Of a stretch of 64,000 bases of DNA, positions 31,074 to 40,588 are shown one piece after another. Origin of the DNA: JAGKXC01 sp964554385 (GTDB lineage Bacteria; Bacteroidota; Bacteroidia; NS11-12g; UBA955); the NCBI GenBank assembly GCA_964554385.1, contig CAZKOM010000003.1, positions 1-64,000 of the forward strand, in the 5' to 3' direction. Made by a program: the position numbers and the translations under genes. The stretch's first letter is position 1. Each line of letters begins with the position of its first letter. The notes under the pieces are model-generated. The model searched no databases and was not told the origin of the DNA. It saw only the letters and a list, made by a program, of their open reading frames with translations.

Positions 31074-33677
31074 GTGTTTAAGACATTCAAACATATTGGG
31101 TTAGTTATTTTAACTTCGTTTTCGTTAACGATGGGGTATTCGCAGCGATTGGCGGACAGTACTTATCGCAATGCGGAGGCCATAGCCTATGATTTTATTG
31201 AGCCAAAAGAATACGTTATCCGAAATATTCAAGTTAACGAAGTGAATGGCAGACCGGTGATGAAATCGCAGGTAATCTTCTTTTCGGGATTATCGATCGG
31301 TCAACGAATAAAAGTCCCAGGAACGGACATTTCAAAAGCCATACAAAATTTGTGGGCAAGAGATTATTTCCGTGATATACAGGTGTATTTATTGCCGTTG
31401 GAAGGGGAGGAGGTTATTGTTCAATTCCGAGTTCAGGATCAACCCAGATTGAATGGACATCGATTTATTGGATTAACCAATGCTCAGGCGAAAACATTGA
31501 AAGAAGAGGTTGATTTAAAAAAGGGAATGTATATCAACCCAAATTTAATCAATCGGTCTATCGAAAAAGTTCTGAAATATTACCGAGAAAAAGGGTATTA
31601 CGGTGTACAGTGTACGATAGATAGGAAACAGGCTTATAATAAAGATTCTTCGGAGATGGTAGGATTTGAAAACTTTGATTTTCAAATTATTAAGGGTCCG
31701 AAGGTAAAGGTGTATGATTTTTATTTTCACGGTAATGAGTTGGTTTCGGATAAAGAATTGCGTTCCAAGATTAAAGGTGTAAAACGGAGTTTTCAGAAAA
31801 TCAATATTTTCAAATCGTCTAAATACATCGAGTCTAAGTTTGCTGAGGAACGAGATAATATCATTAAGTATTATTTGAGCAAAGGGTACCGCGATGCCCG
31901 TATTATTACCGATAGTGTACAGTTAATTAGCGATAAGCATTTGGTTGTGCATGTAAGTTTGTTTGAGGGCAGTGAATATAGAATACGAAATATTACGTGG
32001 AAAGGTAATATGAAGTACAGTACGGGTTTGTTGGATACGATCCTAAATATCAAAAAGGGCGATATTTTCAATCAGTCTTTATTGGACGAAAAATTAAACA
32101 ATCCGGGTGGACAAGGTGGATACGATGTACAGAGCATGTACATGGACGATGGTTACCTGTTCTTCCAATTGATGCAGGTTGAGACGGGTGTATATAATGA
32201 TAGCATCGACTTGGAAATTCGAATCAATGAGGGTCCTCGTGCTACGATAGCTTCTGTAACGTGGAAAGGAAATACCAAAACCAGTGACCGAGTGATTCAG
32301 AGGGAGATTCGTACGAAGCCCGGAAATACGTTCTCGAGAACGGATATTCAGCGCACGATGCGGGATTTGGCGGCATTGAATTTGTTTGATCCTGAGAAGT
32401 TGGGGGTAGATCCTAGGCCAAATCCGGAAGACGGAACCGTGGATATTGTTTATACATTATCCGAAAAGCCAAGTGATCAAATTGAATTAAGCGGCGGATG
32501 GGGCGGCGGCGGATTCAATCCGATGCTGGGTTCATACAATACCAATCCTTCCTTGATAGGAACGGCGGGTATCATGTTGAATAATTTTAGCAGAAGAAAA
32601 CTAACTCGACCTGAAACATGGAATCCAGTTCCAACGGGTGATGGTCAGAAATTGAGTTTACGTGCTCAAAGTAGTGGTCCAACGTATCAAGGTTACACAT
32701 TGGGTTATACCGAACCTTGGTTTGGAGGAAAGAAACCCAACACGTTGAGTATTGCATTATTTCATCGTGTAAACGGGTTCGACTTTTTACCCAAGGACCA
32801 TCCCAATCACCGAGCCTTTTTTAACACAGGAATTGAGTTAAGCTATGCGAAGCGATTGAAGTGGCCAGATGACTTCTTCAATTTGCAATATGCATTAAGC
32901 TTTCAGCGCTATCGTATGCAGAATATGGACGGAAGCATGTACAGTTTCCCTGCAGGATTTAGTGGTGTTAGTTATAATCCAACATTCTCCGTTGTTTTGG
33001 TAAGAAACTCCATTAATGAACCCATTTATCCTACATCCGGAAGTAATGTAACATTAACGGCTCAAGCCACACCTCCATTTAGTTTATTGAGCAAATTGGA
33101 TTATTCGGAATTATCACCCAACGAAAAATATAAATGGGCGGAATATTATAAGTTAAAAGTTGATGCCGAATGGTTCACCCCGATTTACAAGAAAATGGTG
33201 TTAATGACCCGTGCCAAATTTGGTTATTTGGGCATGTATAACCGGGATTTGGGTACAACGTTCTTTGAGCGTTTCCGTGTAGGTGGAGCAGGTATGTTTG
33301 GTTTTAATTTAGCTGCGATGGAGATAGTTTCACAGCGGGGTTACGATAACTTTACCATTTCGGATGCAGCTATGGGCAACCAGTCAGGTGCTCCAATTTA
33401 TAACAAGTTCACCATGGAATTACGTCAGGCGATAACCAATTCCCCAACAGCTACGGTGTATGCCTTGGCTTTCTTAGAAGCTGGTGATGCATGGAGTAGC
33501 ATGTTAAAATACAATCCTTTTGAATTAAAACGTGCGGCTGGCGTAGGTATTCGATTATTCATGCCGATGTTTGGTTTAATTGGGTTGGATTGGGCGTATG
33601 GGTTTGATTATCGCAATGTACCTGGTAGCAGCAGTAAGCCAACGCAAATCCACTTCTTTATAGGACAGCAGTTCTAG
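31074..33677 (+). CDS. bamA: Outer-membrane protein assembly factor BamA
   Basis: 867 residues from a GTG start directly abutting uppS. A signal peptide covers about the first 24 residues. POTRA repeats occupy roughly residues 45-460 (EYVIRNIQVNEVNGRPVM; YREKGYYGVQCTI; VKVYDFYFHGNELVSDKEL; YRIRNITWKGNMKYSTGLL; RATIASVTWKGNTKTSDRVIQREI). The 16-strand barrel follows, with the FRVGGAGMFGFN region equivalent to the VRGF/Y lid motif, and it ends IHFFIGQQF, a Bam recognition signal. BamA folds and inserts barrel proteins. In many Bacteroidota one or two ompH/skp chaperone genes follow; here the next gene is convergent, so they must be elsewhere. Confidence 0.96.
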   Translation: MFKTFKHIGLVILTSFSLTMGYSQRLADSTYRNAEAIAYDFIEPKEYVIRNIQVNEVNGRPVMKSQVIFFSGLSIGQRIKVPGTDISKAIQNLWARDYFRDIQVYLLPLEGEEVIVQFRVQDQPRLNGHRFIGLTNAQAKTLKEEVDLKKGMYINPNLINRSIEKVLKYYREKGYYGVQCTIDRKQAYNKDSSEMVGFENFDFQIIKGPKVKVYDFYFHGNELVSDKELRSKIKGVKRSFQKINIFKSSKYIESKFAEERDNIIKYYLSKGYRDARIITDSVQLISDKHLVVHVSLFEGSEYRIRNITWKGNMKYSTGLLDTILNIKKGDIFNQSLLDEKLNNPGGQGGYDVQSMYMDDGYLFFQLMQVETGVYNDSIDLEIRINEGPRATIASVTWKGNTKTSDRVIQREIRTKPGNTFSRTDIQRTMRDLAALNLFDPEKLGVDPRPNPEDGTVDIVYTLSEKPSDQIELSGGWGGGGFNPMLGSYNTNPSLIGTAGIMLNNFSRRKLTRPETWNPVPTGDGQKLSLRAQSSGPTYQGYTLGYTEPWFGGKKPNTLSIALFHRVNGFDFLPKDHPNHRAFFNTGIELSYAKRLKWPDDFFNLQYALSFQRYRMQNMDGSMYSFPAGFSGVSYNPTFSVVLVRNSINEPIYPTSGSNVTLTAQATPPFSLLSKLDYSELSPNEKYKWAEYYKLKVDAEWFTPIYKKMVLMTRAKFGYLGMYNRDLGTTFFERFRVGGAGMFGFNLAAMEIVSQRGYDNFTISDAAMGNQSGAPIYNKFTMELRQAITNSPTATVYALAFLEAGDAWSSMLKYNPFELKRAAGVGIRLFMPMFGLIGLDWAYGFDYRNVPGSSSKPTQIHFFIGQQF

Positions 33678-33825
33678 TGATTTGCTGCCAGCGAACGCAA
33701 TAATGTGGTCTTTTCCCTTTTGGGTGATTTCTGTTAAATAGTGAACGAGTTTGTATGGATATGTTAATCCATAAAGATAAGGCTTTGGAGGTTAACCGTG
33801 TTAGAACGGTGGTTAAATTGGCTAA

Positions 33826-35368
33826 TTAAAAATCGAATTTTATACCTTGTGCTAAGGGCAACGAAGAACCATAATTGATGGTATTGGTTTGTCTACGCAT
33901 ATAAGCCTTCCAAGCATNNNNNNNNNNCACTTTCTCTTCCGCCTCCGGTTTCTTTTTCACCGCCAAATGCGCCTCCAATTTCCGCACCGGAAGTACCAAT
34001 ATTTACGTTGGCAATACCGCAATCGGAACCTCTTACCGAAAGAAAGGCTTCGGCTTCTTGTAAATTATTGGTAAAAATTGCGCTGGACAATCCTTGTTTT
34101 ACCTTGTTTTGGATGGCTATGGCTTGATCTAAATCTTGGTATTTTAGTAAATATAAAATGGGCGCGAAAGTTTCTTCTTGTACGGTGTTCATATTTGGAG
34201 ACCCTTCACAGATAGTTGGAACAACATAGCAACCGCTTTCGTATTGGTTTCCCATAAGCACTTTGTTTCCATAAAGAACAGTTCCACCTTCGGCTTGTAG
34301 ATTGCTTATTGCATTTTGGTAGTTCCTTACGGCATCTGTGTCTATGAGAGGCCCAACATGATTGGATTGATCCAAAGGATTACCAATTTTCAACTGGGCG
34401 TATGCCTTACACAATTTTTCTTTTACAGTTTCGTAAATGGATTCGTGGATGATGAGTCTACGAGTTGTGGTACAACGCTGTCCAGCAGTACCCACGGCTC
34501 CAAATAAGATCGCGATTATTGCCATATCCAGATTCGCTTCTGGAGTTAATATAATAGCATTGTTACCACCTAATTCTAAAATGCTTTTACCCAATCGAGC
34601 GGCAACTTTCACAGCTACTTCCTTACCCATTCGGGTGCTACCGGTGGCACTTACTAGGGCAATTCTGTGATCGGTACTCATGGCTTCGCCTATTGTCCTA
34701 TCACCCTGAATTAAAGAAAAGATACCTTCGGGTAACTGATTGTTTATCAATACTTGTTTAAGTATATGTTGCACTGCAGCGGCACTTGCTGGAGTTTTTT
34801 CGGAGGGCTTCCATATGCAAACATTTCCACAAATGGCGGCTAACATTGCATTCCAACTCCAAACTGCTACAGGGAAATTAAAGGCACTGATGATTCCAAC
34901 AATTCCAAGGGGATGCCACTGTTCGTACATACGGTGATTGGGTCTTTCGGAGTGCATGGTTAAGCCGTGTAACTGTCTACTTAGTCCCACCGCAAAATCG
35001 CAGATGTCGATCATCTCTTGCACTTCACCCAATCCTTCTTGTAGGCTTTTACCCATTTCGTAACTCACTAAGGCACCGAGATTATCTTTGTGTTTTCGAA
35101 GTTCATCGCCAATTTGTCTTACAATTTCTCCTCGTTTTGGAGCAGGCATATTGCGCCATGTGAGGTAAGCATTTTCGGCACTTTCAACTACCGTGTTCCA
35201 TTCTTTTTCGGTTGATAAGGAAACGGAAGTTATCGGTTTACCATCCACAGGAGATTGAATAATTCTGGTAGGATTTGAATCGGCAATAATCCATTGGACA
35301 CCGGTGCAAGCTGCTGCTAGTTTATTGCTAATTTGAAAGGATTCTAAAATTTGCTGAATGTTTTGCAT
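33826..35368 (-). CDS. Aldehyde dehydrogenase, ALDH7 type (alpha-aminoadipic semialdehyde dehydrogenase-like)
   Basis: About 510 residues, interrupted near the 3' end by a 10-N gap (33918-33927). Catalytic features: LELGGNN with the general-base Glu, and GTAGQRCTTTRRL with the nucleophile Cys. It also has ISAFNFPVAVWSWNAMLA and the ALDH7 signature GTSGAEIGGAFGGEKETGGGRES. Beyond the gap the minus strand continues AWKAYMRRQTNTINYG..LPLAQGIKFDF and stops at 33826, exactly the ALDH7 C-terminus. The apparent early stop is therefore a gap artefact. ALDH7 oxidises alpha-aminoadipic semialdehyde in lysine breakdown. Only the DMT transporter gene is adjacent, on the same strand. Confidence 0.92.
33918..33927. 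other. Assembly gap (10 N) inside the ALDH7 gene
   Basis: Ten N near the 3' end of the gene. The frame changes across it, but the protein sense is continuous, so the gap length is a placeholder. Confidence 0.95.
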
Positions 35369-35398
35369 GTGAAATGGGATTTTGGGAGTTCCTTAATT

Positions 35399-35406
35399 CA
35401 AAGATA
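35399..35406 (-). promoter_or_regulatory. -7 box TATCTTTG for the ALDH7 gene
   Basis: Exact TAnnTTTG on the minus strand, directly after the stop of the transporter gene and 30 nt before the ALDH start codon. Confidence 0.45.
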
Positions 35407-35407
35407 G

Positions 35408-36364
35408 TTAATCTTTGCGCATAACGAGATAAACGCCGGTAAGTGAGAGTAGGAGACCCACTATCATGTTCCAACGTATGGGTTCTTGATCAAATAAGCC
35501 CCAAGCAACGGCAACAACGGGTATAACGAAGGTGTTAGTGGAGGCTACCAAAGCGGTTGTGTGTTCAATTAAATAATTAAACAACATCATGGAAATGGCA
35601 CTACCGATGACACCTAAAATCGACATAAAACCGAGGGCTTTCCAGGCTTGAGTATATTGCAATAGTAGTTGTGGATCGGTTGGTTTGTGGAATGGGTTTC
35701 CATTAGGCCAACAGTGCAGAATATCGGTTTTGTACAATACAAAAGCATATGCGATTCCCATAAAAAAGAAAGGGAAAGCGGTTTTTGCCATAGGAGGAAT
35801 ATGGGCTAATCGTGTTTTGATTAAATTAATGTTGTACCCATACAATAATGAGCCGCCCAAACCCATAAATGCTCCGGCAAGGTTAATGGACATATCTTTA
35901 TTTCCGAGAAAGGTAGGCCCTAGTAAGAAAATAGCTCCTATGATTCCAGATGCAACTCCAAGGATGCCGTTTTTATTGATAACACTTTTAAATATTAGGG
36001 CACCTACAATTAGGGTAAATACCGGGGTAAAGGCATTGAGAATACCGGATAAACCGGAGGGAATTAATGTGCCGGCGGTAGAAAACAAAAAAGCGGGAAT
36101 GGCATTGCCTACAAAGCCCGTAATAACAAGAAAAAAATAGTCTTTGGTTGAAATGAGCTTTTGTTGATTTTGGTTAACGGATTTACTTCCAAACGCATAA
36201 CGATAAACCCAAGGACTAAGAAAAATACCGGCTAGAAAGAGTCGTAGTCCGGCTACTTGTATCGGAGTAAACACCTCTAAGCCTCGTTTCATCAAGATAA
36301 AAGAGCTGCCCCAAATGGAGCCAAGAAGGATAATTAAAAACAGGGGTAGCCAGCTGAATTTCAC
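35408..36364 (-). CDS. EamA/DMT-superfamily transporter
   Basis: 318 residues from a GTG start at 36364. About ten hydrophobic helices form two EamA halves. The first half opens LLGSIWGSSFILMKRGLEVFTPIQVAGLRL, condensed in the family to a W-G-S-x-F motif; the second half includes GLGGSLLYGYNINLI and ALVASTNTFVIPVVAVAWG. Family members export amino acids or other metabolites and are inner-membrane proteins. Its gene is followed 39 nt later by the ALDH7 gene, which has its own -7 box. A functional link, for example lysine-related metabolites, would be speculation. Confidence 0.9.
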   Translation of the reverse strand: MKFSWLPLFLIILLGSIWGSSFILMKRGLEVFTPIQVAGLRLFLAGIFLSPWVYRYAFGSKSVNQNQQKLISTKDYFFLVITGFVGNAIPAFLFSTAGTLIPSGLSGILNAFTPVFTLIVGALIFKSVINKNGILGVASGIIGAIFLLGPTFLGNKDMSINLAGAFMGLGGSLLYGYNINLIKTRLAHIPPMAKTAFPFFFMGIAYAFVLYKTDILHCWPNGNPFHKPTDPQLLLQYTQAWKALGFMSILGVIGSAISMMLFNYLIEHTTALVASTNTFVIPVVAVAWGLFDQEPIRWNMIVGLLLSLTGVYLVMRKD

Positions 36365-36369
36365 GATTG

Positions 36370-36377
36370 CAAAGGTA
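36370..36377 (-). promoter_or_regulatory. -7 box TACCTTTG for the EamA transporter
   Basis: Exact TAnnTTTG on the minus strand, only 5 nt before the GTG start at 36364; this supports that start and a leaderless transcript. Confidence 0.5.
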
Positions 36378-36443
36378 GGTTACGCTTAGGGTTTTTATTC
36401 AGGTGTTTGGTTTAGGAAATTGAATTGTGGAAATTTGTAGAAT

Positions 36444-38462
36444 ATGCAAATGATTTCATCATCAGAAAAGTTATGTTGGCGGTTGATTCGATTGACTTGC
36501 TTTTCGTTGGTGTTATTCCATGGATTGATTTCGGGTTTCGGTGATTTACAAGCTCAAGGATTGGGAGAGATAATAGCGGAGGAACCGATAGGTTGCGAGG
36601 AATCAATATGTAAGCAACGATTGATTTTTTCGGCAAAACGAGGGGTTCAGGGTCGCTCCAATTCTGGAGTTAAACATGGGTATCTAATTGATTATAATCG
36701 ATTGCAGCTTTGGGTAAACCCTCGCGTTGGATCCACGTTGCGCGGGATTACGAAATTTGGGGTAACGGTACTGGGTGACCGGGATTCATTGGGGTTTGAT
36801 TTGGTTTCTGGTATGCAGGTAGATTCTGCTTGGGATAAATCGGGCAGATTATCCGTTTTACGATTTGGTAATGGCGGTTATGTTACCAAACCTGGGGGTT
36901 GGACGGGTGGAAGTAGGGATTCATTTTGGGTTGCCTACAGCGGAAATCCGGTAAATGGTGGTGGATTTGGATATTATGTATTAGATAATCATAAAACGGG
37001 TCCGGTGATTCATACATTGAGTCAGCCGTATGGTGCCCAATTTTGGTGGGCTTGCAAGCAATCTTTGCATGACAAGATCGATTCTTTGGATGTTGAAGTA
37101 GTAACGGATACGGGGTTGCGAGTAGCGAGCAACGGAATGTTGGTAGTAGAAGAGGCTGTAGACGCGGGTAAAAGTATTCGTTATGTATGGAAGCATCGGT
37201 ATTCAATTCCTACCTATTTGGTGGCGGTTGCAGTTACCAACTATGCTCGTTTTTCGGATACAGTAACATTTATTGATGGCAGACGAATGCCAGTGGAGAA
37301 TTATTGCTTTCCTCAATTTTTGAGTACTTGGCAGCGGGATGCCAAAGGCATTCTGCCGCAATTGAGGATGATGGATAGTTTATTTATTCCCTATCCATTT
37401 GATAAGGAAAAGTATGGCCATGCTCAGTTTACTTGGGGCGGGGGAATGGAACATCAGACGATGAGTTTTATGGTGGATTTGGGTTGGGATTTGATGGCGC
37501 ACGAGTTGGCCCATCAGTGGTTTGGGGATTATGTAACTTGTTCTAACTGGGGGGACTTGTGGTTAAATGAGGGGTTTGCAACGTATATAAATGCATTAGC
37601 GCATGAGTTTTTGCGTGGTGATAAGAGCTTTACGGATCGATTAAAGGGGATGCGAGATGATGTTACTTCACGCGATTGGGGTAGTGTTTATGCCAGGGAT
37701 ACATTGAATGTTGGGGTGTTATTTAGTGGTCGATTAACTTATAATAAAGGAGCTTGGGTGTTGCATATGTTGCGGGACAAGGTTGGGGATTCCGTGTTTT
37801 TTGGGGCTTTACGGAAATATTTAATTGGAAGAGGCCGGGGCGATGGCTTTGCAGATCAAGATGATTTCCGAGGATATATGGAACGTGAGTTTGGCCATGG
37901 ATTGGATACATTTTTTAATGAATGGATTAACGGGGCTGGTTTTCCGTATTTGAAGATTGATTGGAAACAACGTAAAGGCAAGGTGATGGTTAGGATTTCA
38001 CAGCGTGCTTCAGATCCCAGTGTTCCCTACTTTCACATGCGGGTACCTATGTTATTCTGGGGAGAAGGAAAAACATTGGAGCGAGTGTTTTACTTGAACG
38101 ATTCGGTTCAGGAGTTTGAATTTATTCCTGGTTTTGCAATGGCAGGTGCGGAATTTGATCCTAGGACACGGGTGTTGGCCAAGGCTCAAGTAGGTGGAAT
38201 GAATTTAGATGCCTTACAGGAGGATGTATTTGCTATTATGCCCAATCCGGCCATTGGAAATCCTGTGGTTGTGGGAAGAAATAGAGGTAAGTTTGATGTA
38301 GAATTATTGGATGTTACCGGTAAGATTCTGTGGAAAGGCGAGGATGTTTCTGGTGGGGAATCTTATTTTTCAGTTCCTACCTTGGGCTTATCACCTGGTA
38401 CCTATTTTATTAGGATAAACGATCAAAATTTCGTATATTCTCTTCGCTTTCTTAAACAGTAA
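36444..38462 (+). CDS. M1-family metallopeptidase with T9SS C-terminal sorting domain
   Basis: 672 residues. Signal peptide (LIRLTCFSLVLFHGLISGFGDLQAQ). N-terminal M1 beta domain ~45-290, then the thermolysin-like catalytic domain: H353-E354-x-x-H357 with E376 (18 residues between), in HELAHQWFGDYVTC...NWGDLWLNEGFATY. The substrate-anchoring GxMEN motif reads GGMEH here, as in a subgroup of M1 enzymes. The last ~85 residues (from about 588) are a type A sorting domain (VFAIMPNP, then GTYFIRI, ending LRFLKQ). The enzyme should thus be exported by type IX secretion and displayed or released, where it removes N-terminal amino acids from peptides. Confidence 0.93.
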   Translation: MQMISSSEKLCWRLIRLTCFSLVLFHGLISGFGDLQAQGLGEIIAEEPIGCEESICKQRLIFSAKRGVQGRSNSGVKHGYLIDYNRLQLWVNPRVGSTLRGITKFGVTVLGDRDSLGFDLVSGMQVDSAWDKSGRLSVLRFGNGGYVTKPGGWTGGSRDSFWVAYSGNPVNGGGFGYYVLDNHKTGPVIHTLSQPYGAQFWWACKQSLHDKIDSLDVEVVTDTGLRVASNGMLVVEEAVDAGKSIRYVWKHRYSIPTYLVAVAVTNYARFSDTVTFIDGRRMPVENYCFPQFLSTWQRDAKGILPQLRMMDSLFIPYPFDKEKYGHAQFTWGGGMEHQTMSFMVDLGWDLMAHELAHQWFGDYVTCSNWGDLWLNEGFATYINALAHEFLRGDKSFTDRLKGMRDDVTSRDWGSVYARDTLNVGVLFSGRLTYNKGAWVLHMLRDKVGDSVFFGALRKYLIGRGRGDGFADQDDFRGYMEREFGHGLDTFFNEWINGAGFPYLKIDWKQRKGKVMVRISQRASDPSVPYFHMRVPMLFWGEGKTLERVFYLNDSVQEFEFIPGFAMAGAEFDPRTRVLAKAQVGGMNLDALQEDVFAIMPNPAIGNPVVVGRNRGKFDVELLDVTGKILWKGEDVSGGESYFSVPTLGLSPGTYFIRINDQNFVYSLRFLKQ

Positions 38463-38480
38463 GATTTGTGAAGTAGAAGA

Positions 38481-38513
38481 TTGAACTAAACGTATTAATA
38501 ATTTGTATATTTG
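38481..38513 (+). promoter_or_regulatory. Promoter for the MbnP-MbnH pair: TTG (38481-38483), 22 nt, TATATTTG (38506-38513)
   Basis: Exact TAnnTTTG -7 box with a TTG at acceptable spacing, 19 nt before the ATG at 38533. No metal-responsive operator is recognised. Confidence 0.55.
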
Positions 38514-38532
38514 ATAGTTAATTTAAAAAATC

Positions 38533-39339
38533 ATGAGTAATCGTTGGATAAAGAGTTTTTTTGGTGGACTAATGGCCCTAGGTTTTTCTATATTTATAAG
38601 TGCTTGCGAACCGGATCAACCGCCTCAGCCGCCAGCAAAAAAGGAAACTAAATTAACGTTAGACTTTCGAATGAAGTGGGAAGGGAAAGAGGCATTTATT
38701 CAAATTGGAGAGTACACAAACAAGTTTGGTGAGGTATTGCAAGTAGTTAATTTGAGTCAGATGATTAGCGACCTAGCATTAGAACGTGAGGATGGAACCT
38801 GGTTGGTATTGGGTGATGGGTTTCAGCATTTTAACATTTGGGGAGGAAGAACCAAGTTTGATTATGCCATTCCCGCTGGAAAGTATAAAGGGTTAAAGTT
38901 AAAAATGGGTTTGGATTACGATATTAATCATGGAGACCCAGCGGCTTGGCCTACCACGCATCCATTGAGCACAAATGTTACTAGTTTGCATTGGGGTTGG
39001 GCTGGTGGATATATATTCCAAGCCTTGGATGGACGATGGAAGAAAACTGGTGATGTTGATTTTACTAAGACATTTAGCTTTCATACTGCAACAGATAATT
39101 TCGTTCGAAATTTCTCCATGGCATATCCTACATCTGGTTCTGAAGTTTATTTTGAATTAAAAGAAGGTCAACAGTTGGTACTACCTTTGGAATATCATTT
39201 GGATCAGGTTTTGGGAAATCGCGAAATGGCCGCAGGCAGTGTTTCGCATAGTTCCGGGACCAACGAAGTAAAGTTAATGCAATCGTTGTTGGATGATATG
39301 ACTAACAACAAGGCATTCCGTTTAGGTATAGTAGAATAA
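38533..39339 (+). CDS. MbnP-like copper-binding lipoprotein
   Basis: 268 residues. A lipoprotein signal (SIFISAC, lipid Cys25) is followed by a Pro-rich linker (PPQPPAKK). The mature part follows the MbnP pattern: LTLDFRMKWEG (Trp49), YTNKFGEVLQVVNLSQMISDLALEREDGTWLVL, then a hydrophobic/His-containing middle (TSLHWGWAGGYIFQALDG) and FELKEGQQLVLPLEYHLDQVL. In methanotrophs MbnP binds copper after its partner MbnH oxidises one of its tryptophans to kynurenine. The MbnH-like gene follows by about 10 nt. Which Trp would be modified here is not assignable without alignment. Confidence 0.8.
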   Translation: MSNRWIKSFFGGLMALGFSIFISACEPDQPPQPPAKKETKLTLDFRMKWEGKEAFIQIGEYTNKFGEVLQVVNLSQMISDLALEREDGTWLVLGDGFQHFNIWGGRTKFDYAIPAGKYKGLKLKMGLDYDINHGDPAAWPTTHPLSTNVTSLHWGWAGGYIFQALDGRWKKTGDVDFTKTFSFHTATDNFVRNFSMAYPTSGSEVYFELKEGQQLVLPLEYHLDQVLGNREMAAGSVSHSSGTNEVKLMQSLLDDMTNNKAFRLGIVE

Positions 39340-39349
39340 GTTATTGATT

Positions 39350-40489
39350 ATGAAAGCATCGGTATTAGATTTAAGAAGGCTAGGTGGTTTGGTCTCACTG
39401 CTAATATTGTTGTTTTCTGTTAGTAGTTGCGAAGACAAACCTGTTGATCCCAGTAAGCCGGTTTTTAAAACCACGTCCGTAGATCCGGCGAGTATTTTTG
39501 ATAAGCGACTAGGACCAATTCCTATATTACCTGCAGATAATCCATTTACAGAGGAAGGGATTTCATTAGGTAGAATGTTGTTTTATGATCCTATCTTAAG
39601 TATAGATAGTACCATTAGTTGTGGAAGTTGTCATAAACAGGAATATGCTTTTGCCGATGGTCCAGTGGCATTGAGTAGGGGTGTATTTGGATTGGTTACC
39701 CACCGGAATACGCCTCCAATCTTTAATTTGGCATACAATAAAAAGTTTTTTTGGGATGCGAGGCAGAATACGTTGAGGGAGTTGGTATTTGAACCGATTC
39801 AGGCGCACAATGAAATGGCAATGACTTTGCCAATGTTAGACAGGCGGTTACGCCGGTCTCCTATGTACAAGGATGCATTCTTGAAGGCGTTTAATGCGGA
39901 GCCTAACGTGTTTGATATGAGTTTGGCCATGGAACAATTTTTATTGAGCATTGTAAGTTATCGCTCTCGCTTTAACGAGTTTTTCCCTGGTAAGTTTTCT
40001 AAATTAACTCCGGAAGAAGGTCAGGGTGCATTGTTGTTCAATGCGCTGGTAGACTTTGATTTAGATGGGAATGTAACGGGAGCAGATTGTTTCCACTGTC
40101 ATGGTGATAATAAAGCCCAAATTCAAGATCCTACGTTTGGTGGAATAGCCAATAACGGTTTGGATTTGGTATTTACCGATAAAGGATATGGTGGAATCAC
40201 TGGAAGGGCTCAGGATATGGGTACCTTTAAAACTCCGTCATTATTGAATATCCAGGTAACAGGTCCGTATATGCACGATGGTCGATTTAAGACGTTGGAT
40301 GAAGTAATTGATCACTACAGTGAAGGTGTGAAATTTAGTTCACCTAATTTAAATCCGATGATGTCGCACGAAGGCAAACACTTGAATTTAAAGCCAGCTC
40401 AGAAAGCAGCGTTAAAGGCATTTATGTTAAGTATGACAGATACGGCGTTCTTGAACGATCCTAGGTATTCGAATCCCTTTAAGAAGTAG
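39350..40489 (+). CDS. MbnH-like di-haem cytochrome c peroxidase family enzyme
   Basis: 379 residues from ATG 39350; an upstream TTG at 39344 is less likely. Lipoprotein signal with lipid Cys27 (LLFSVSSC). Two haem-binding sites: C91-x-x-C94-H95 (CGSCH) and C247-x-x-C250-H251 (CFHCH). Other family landmarks are NTPPIFNLAYNKKFFWDAR, PIQAHNEMAMTL and TGPYMHDGRFKTLDEVIDHY. It stands directly behind the MbnP-like gene, the arrangement in which MbnH forms a bis-Fe(IV) state and oxidises a Trp of MbnP. An ordinary H2O2-reducing peroxidase remains possible. A close paralogue lies at the left end of the window. Confidence 0.88.
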   Translation: MKASVLDLRRLGGLVSLLILLFSVSSCEDKPVDPSKPVFKTTSVDPASIFDKRLGPIPILPADNPFTEEGISLGRMLFYDPILSIDSTISCGSCHKQEYAFADGPVALSRGVFGLVTHRNTPPIFNLAYNKKFFWDARQNTLRELVFEPIQAHNEMAMTLPMLDRRLRRSPMYKDAFLKAFNAEPNVFDMSLAMEQFLLSIVSYRSRFNEFFPGKFSKLTPEEGQGALLFNALVDFDLDGNVTGADCFHCHGDNKAQIQDPTFGGIANNGLDLVFTDKGYGGITGRAQDMGTFKTPSLLNIQVTGPYMHDGRFKTLDEVIDHYSEGVKFSSPNLNPMMSHEGKHLNLKPAQKAALKAFMLSMTDTAFLNDPRYSNPFKK

Positions 40490-40588
40490 GGAAAGCGGTA
40501 ACATTTTGAAGAATAAGTAAATCAGCATCTTTGCAGAAGTAAGGTAAGCCGTGAAATTTTATTTTACGGTAGTGAGGGTTACAAACCG

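Noticed and set aside
33792..33816. Inverted repeat TTAACC...GGTTAA between bamA and the ALDH gene
   Set aside because: Imperfect stem with no T-tract on either strand; too weak to call a terminator.
33826..35368. Apparent premature end of the aldehyde dehydrogenase
   Set aside because: The conserved ALDH7 C-terminus is found in the next frame after the N gap.
35685..36140. 151-codon plus-strand frame opposite the EamA transporter
   Set aside because: Shadow frame; hydrophobic helices and GxxG motifs belong to the minus-strand transporter.
15423..40489. Possible link between the kynurenine-pathway dioxygenase and the MbnH kynurenine chemistry
   Set aside because: They share only the word kynurenine; one acts on a free metabolite, the other on a protein residue, and they are 23 kb apart.
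40549..40569. Hairpin CCGTGAAA/TTTTACGG after the MbnH-like gene
   Set aside because: Needs a G-T pair and has no following T-tract; not called as a terminator.
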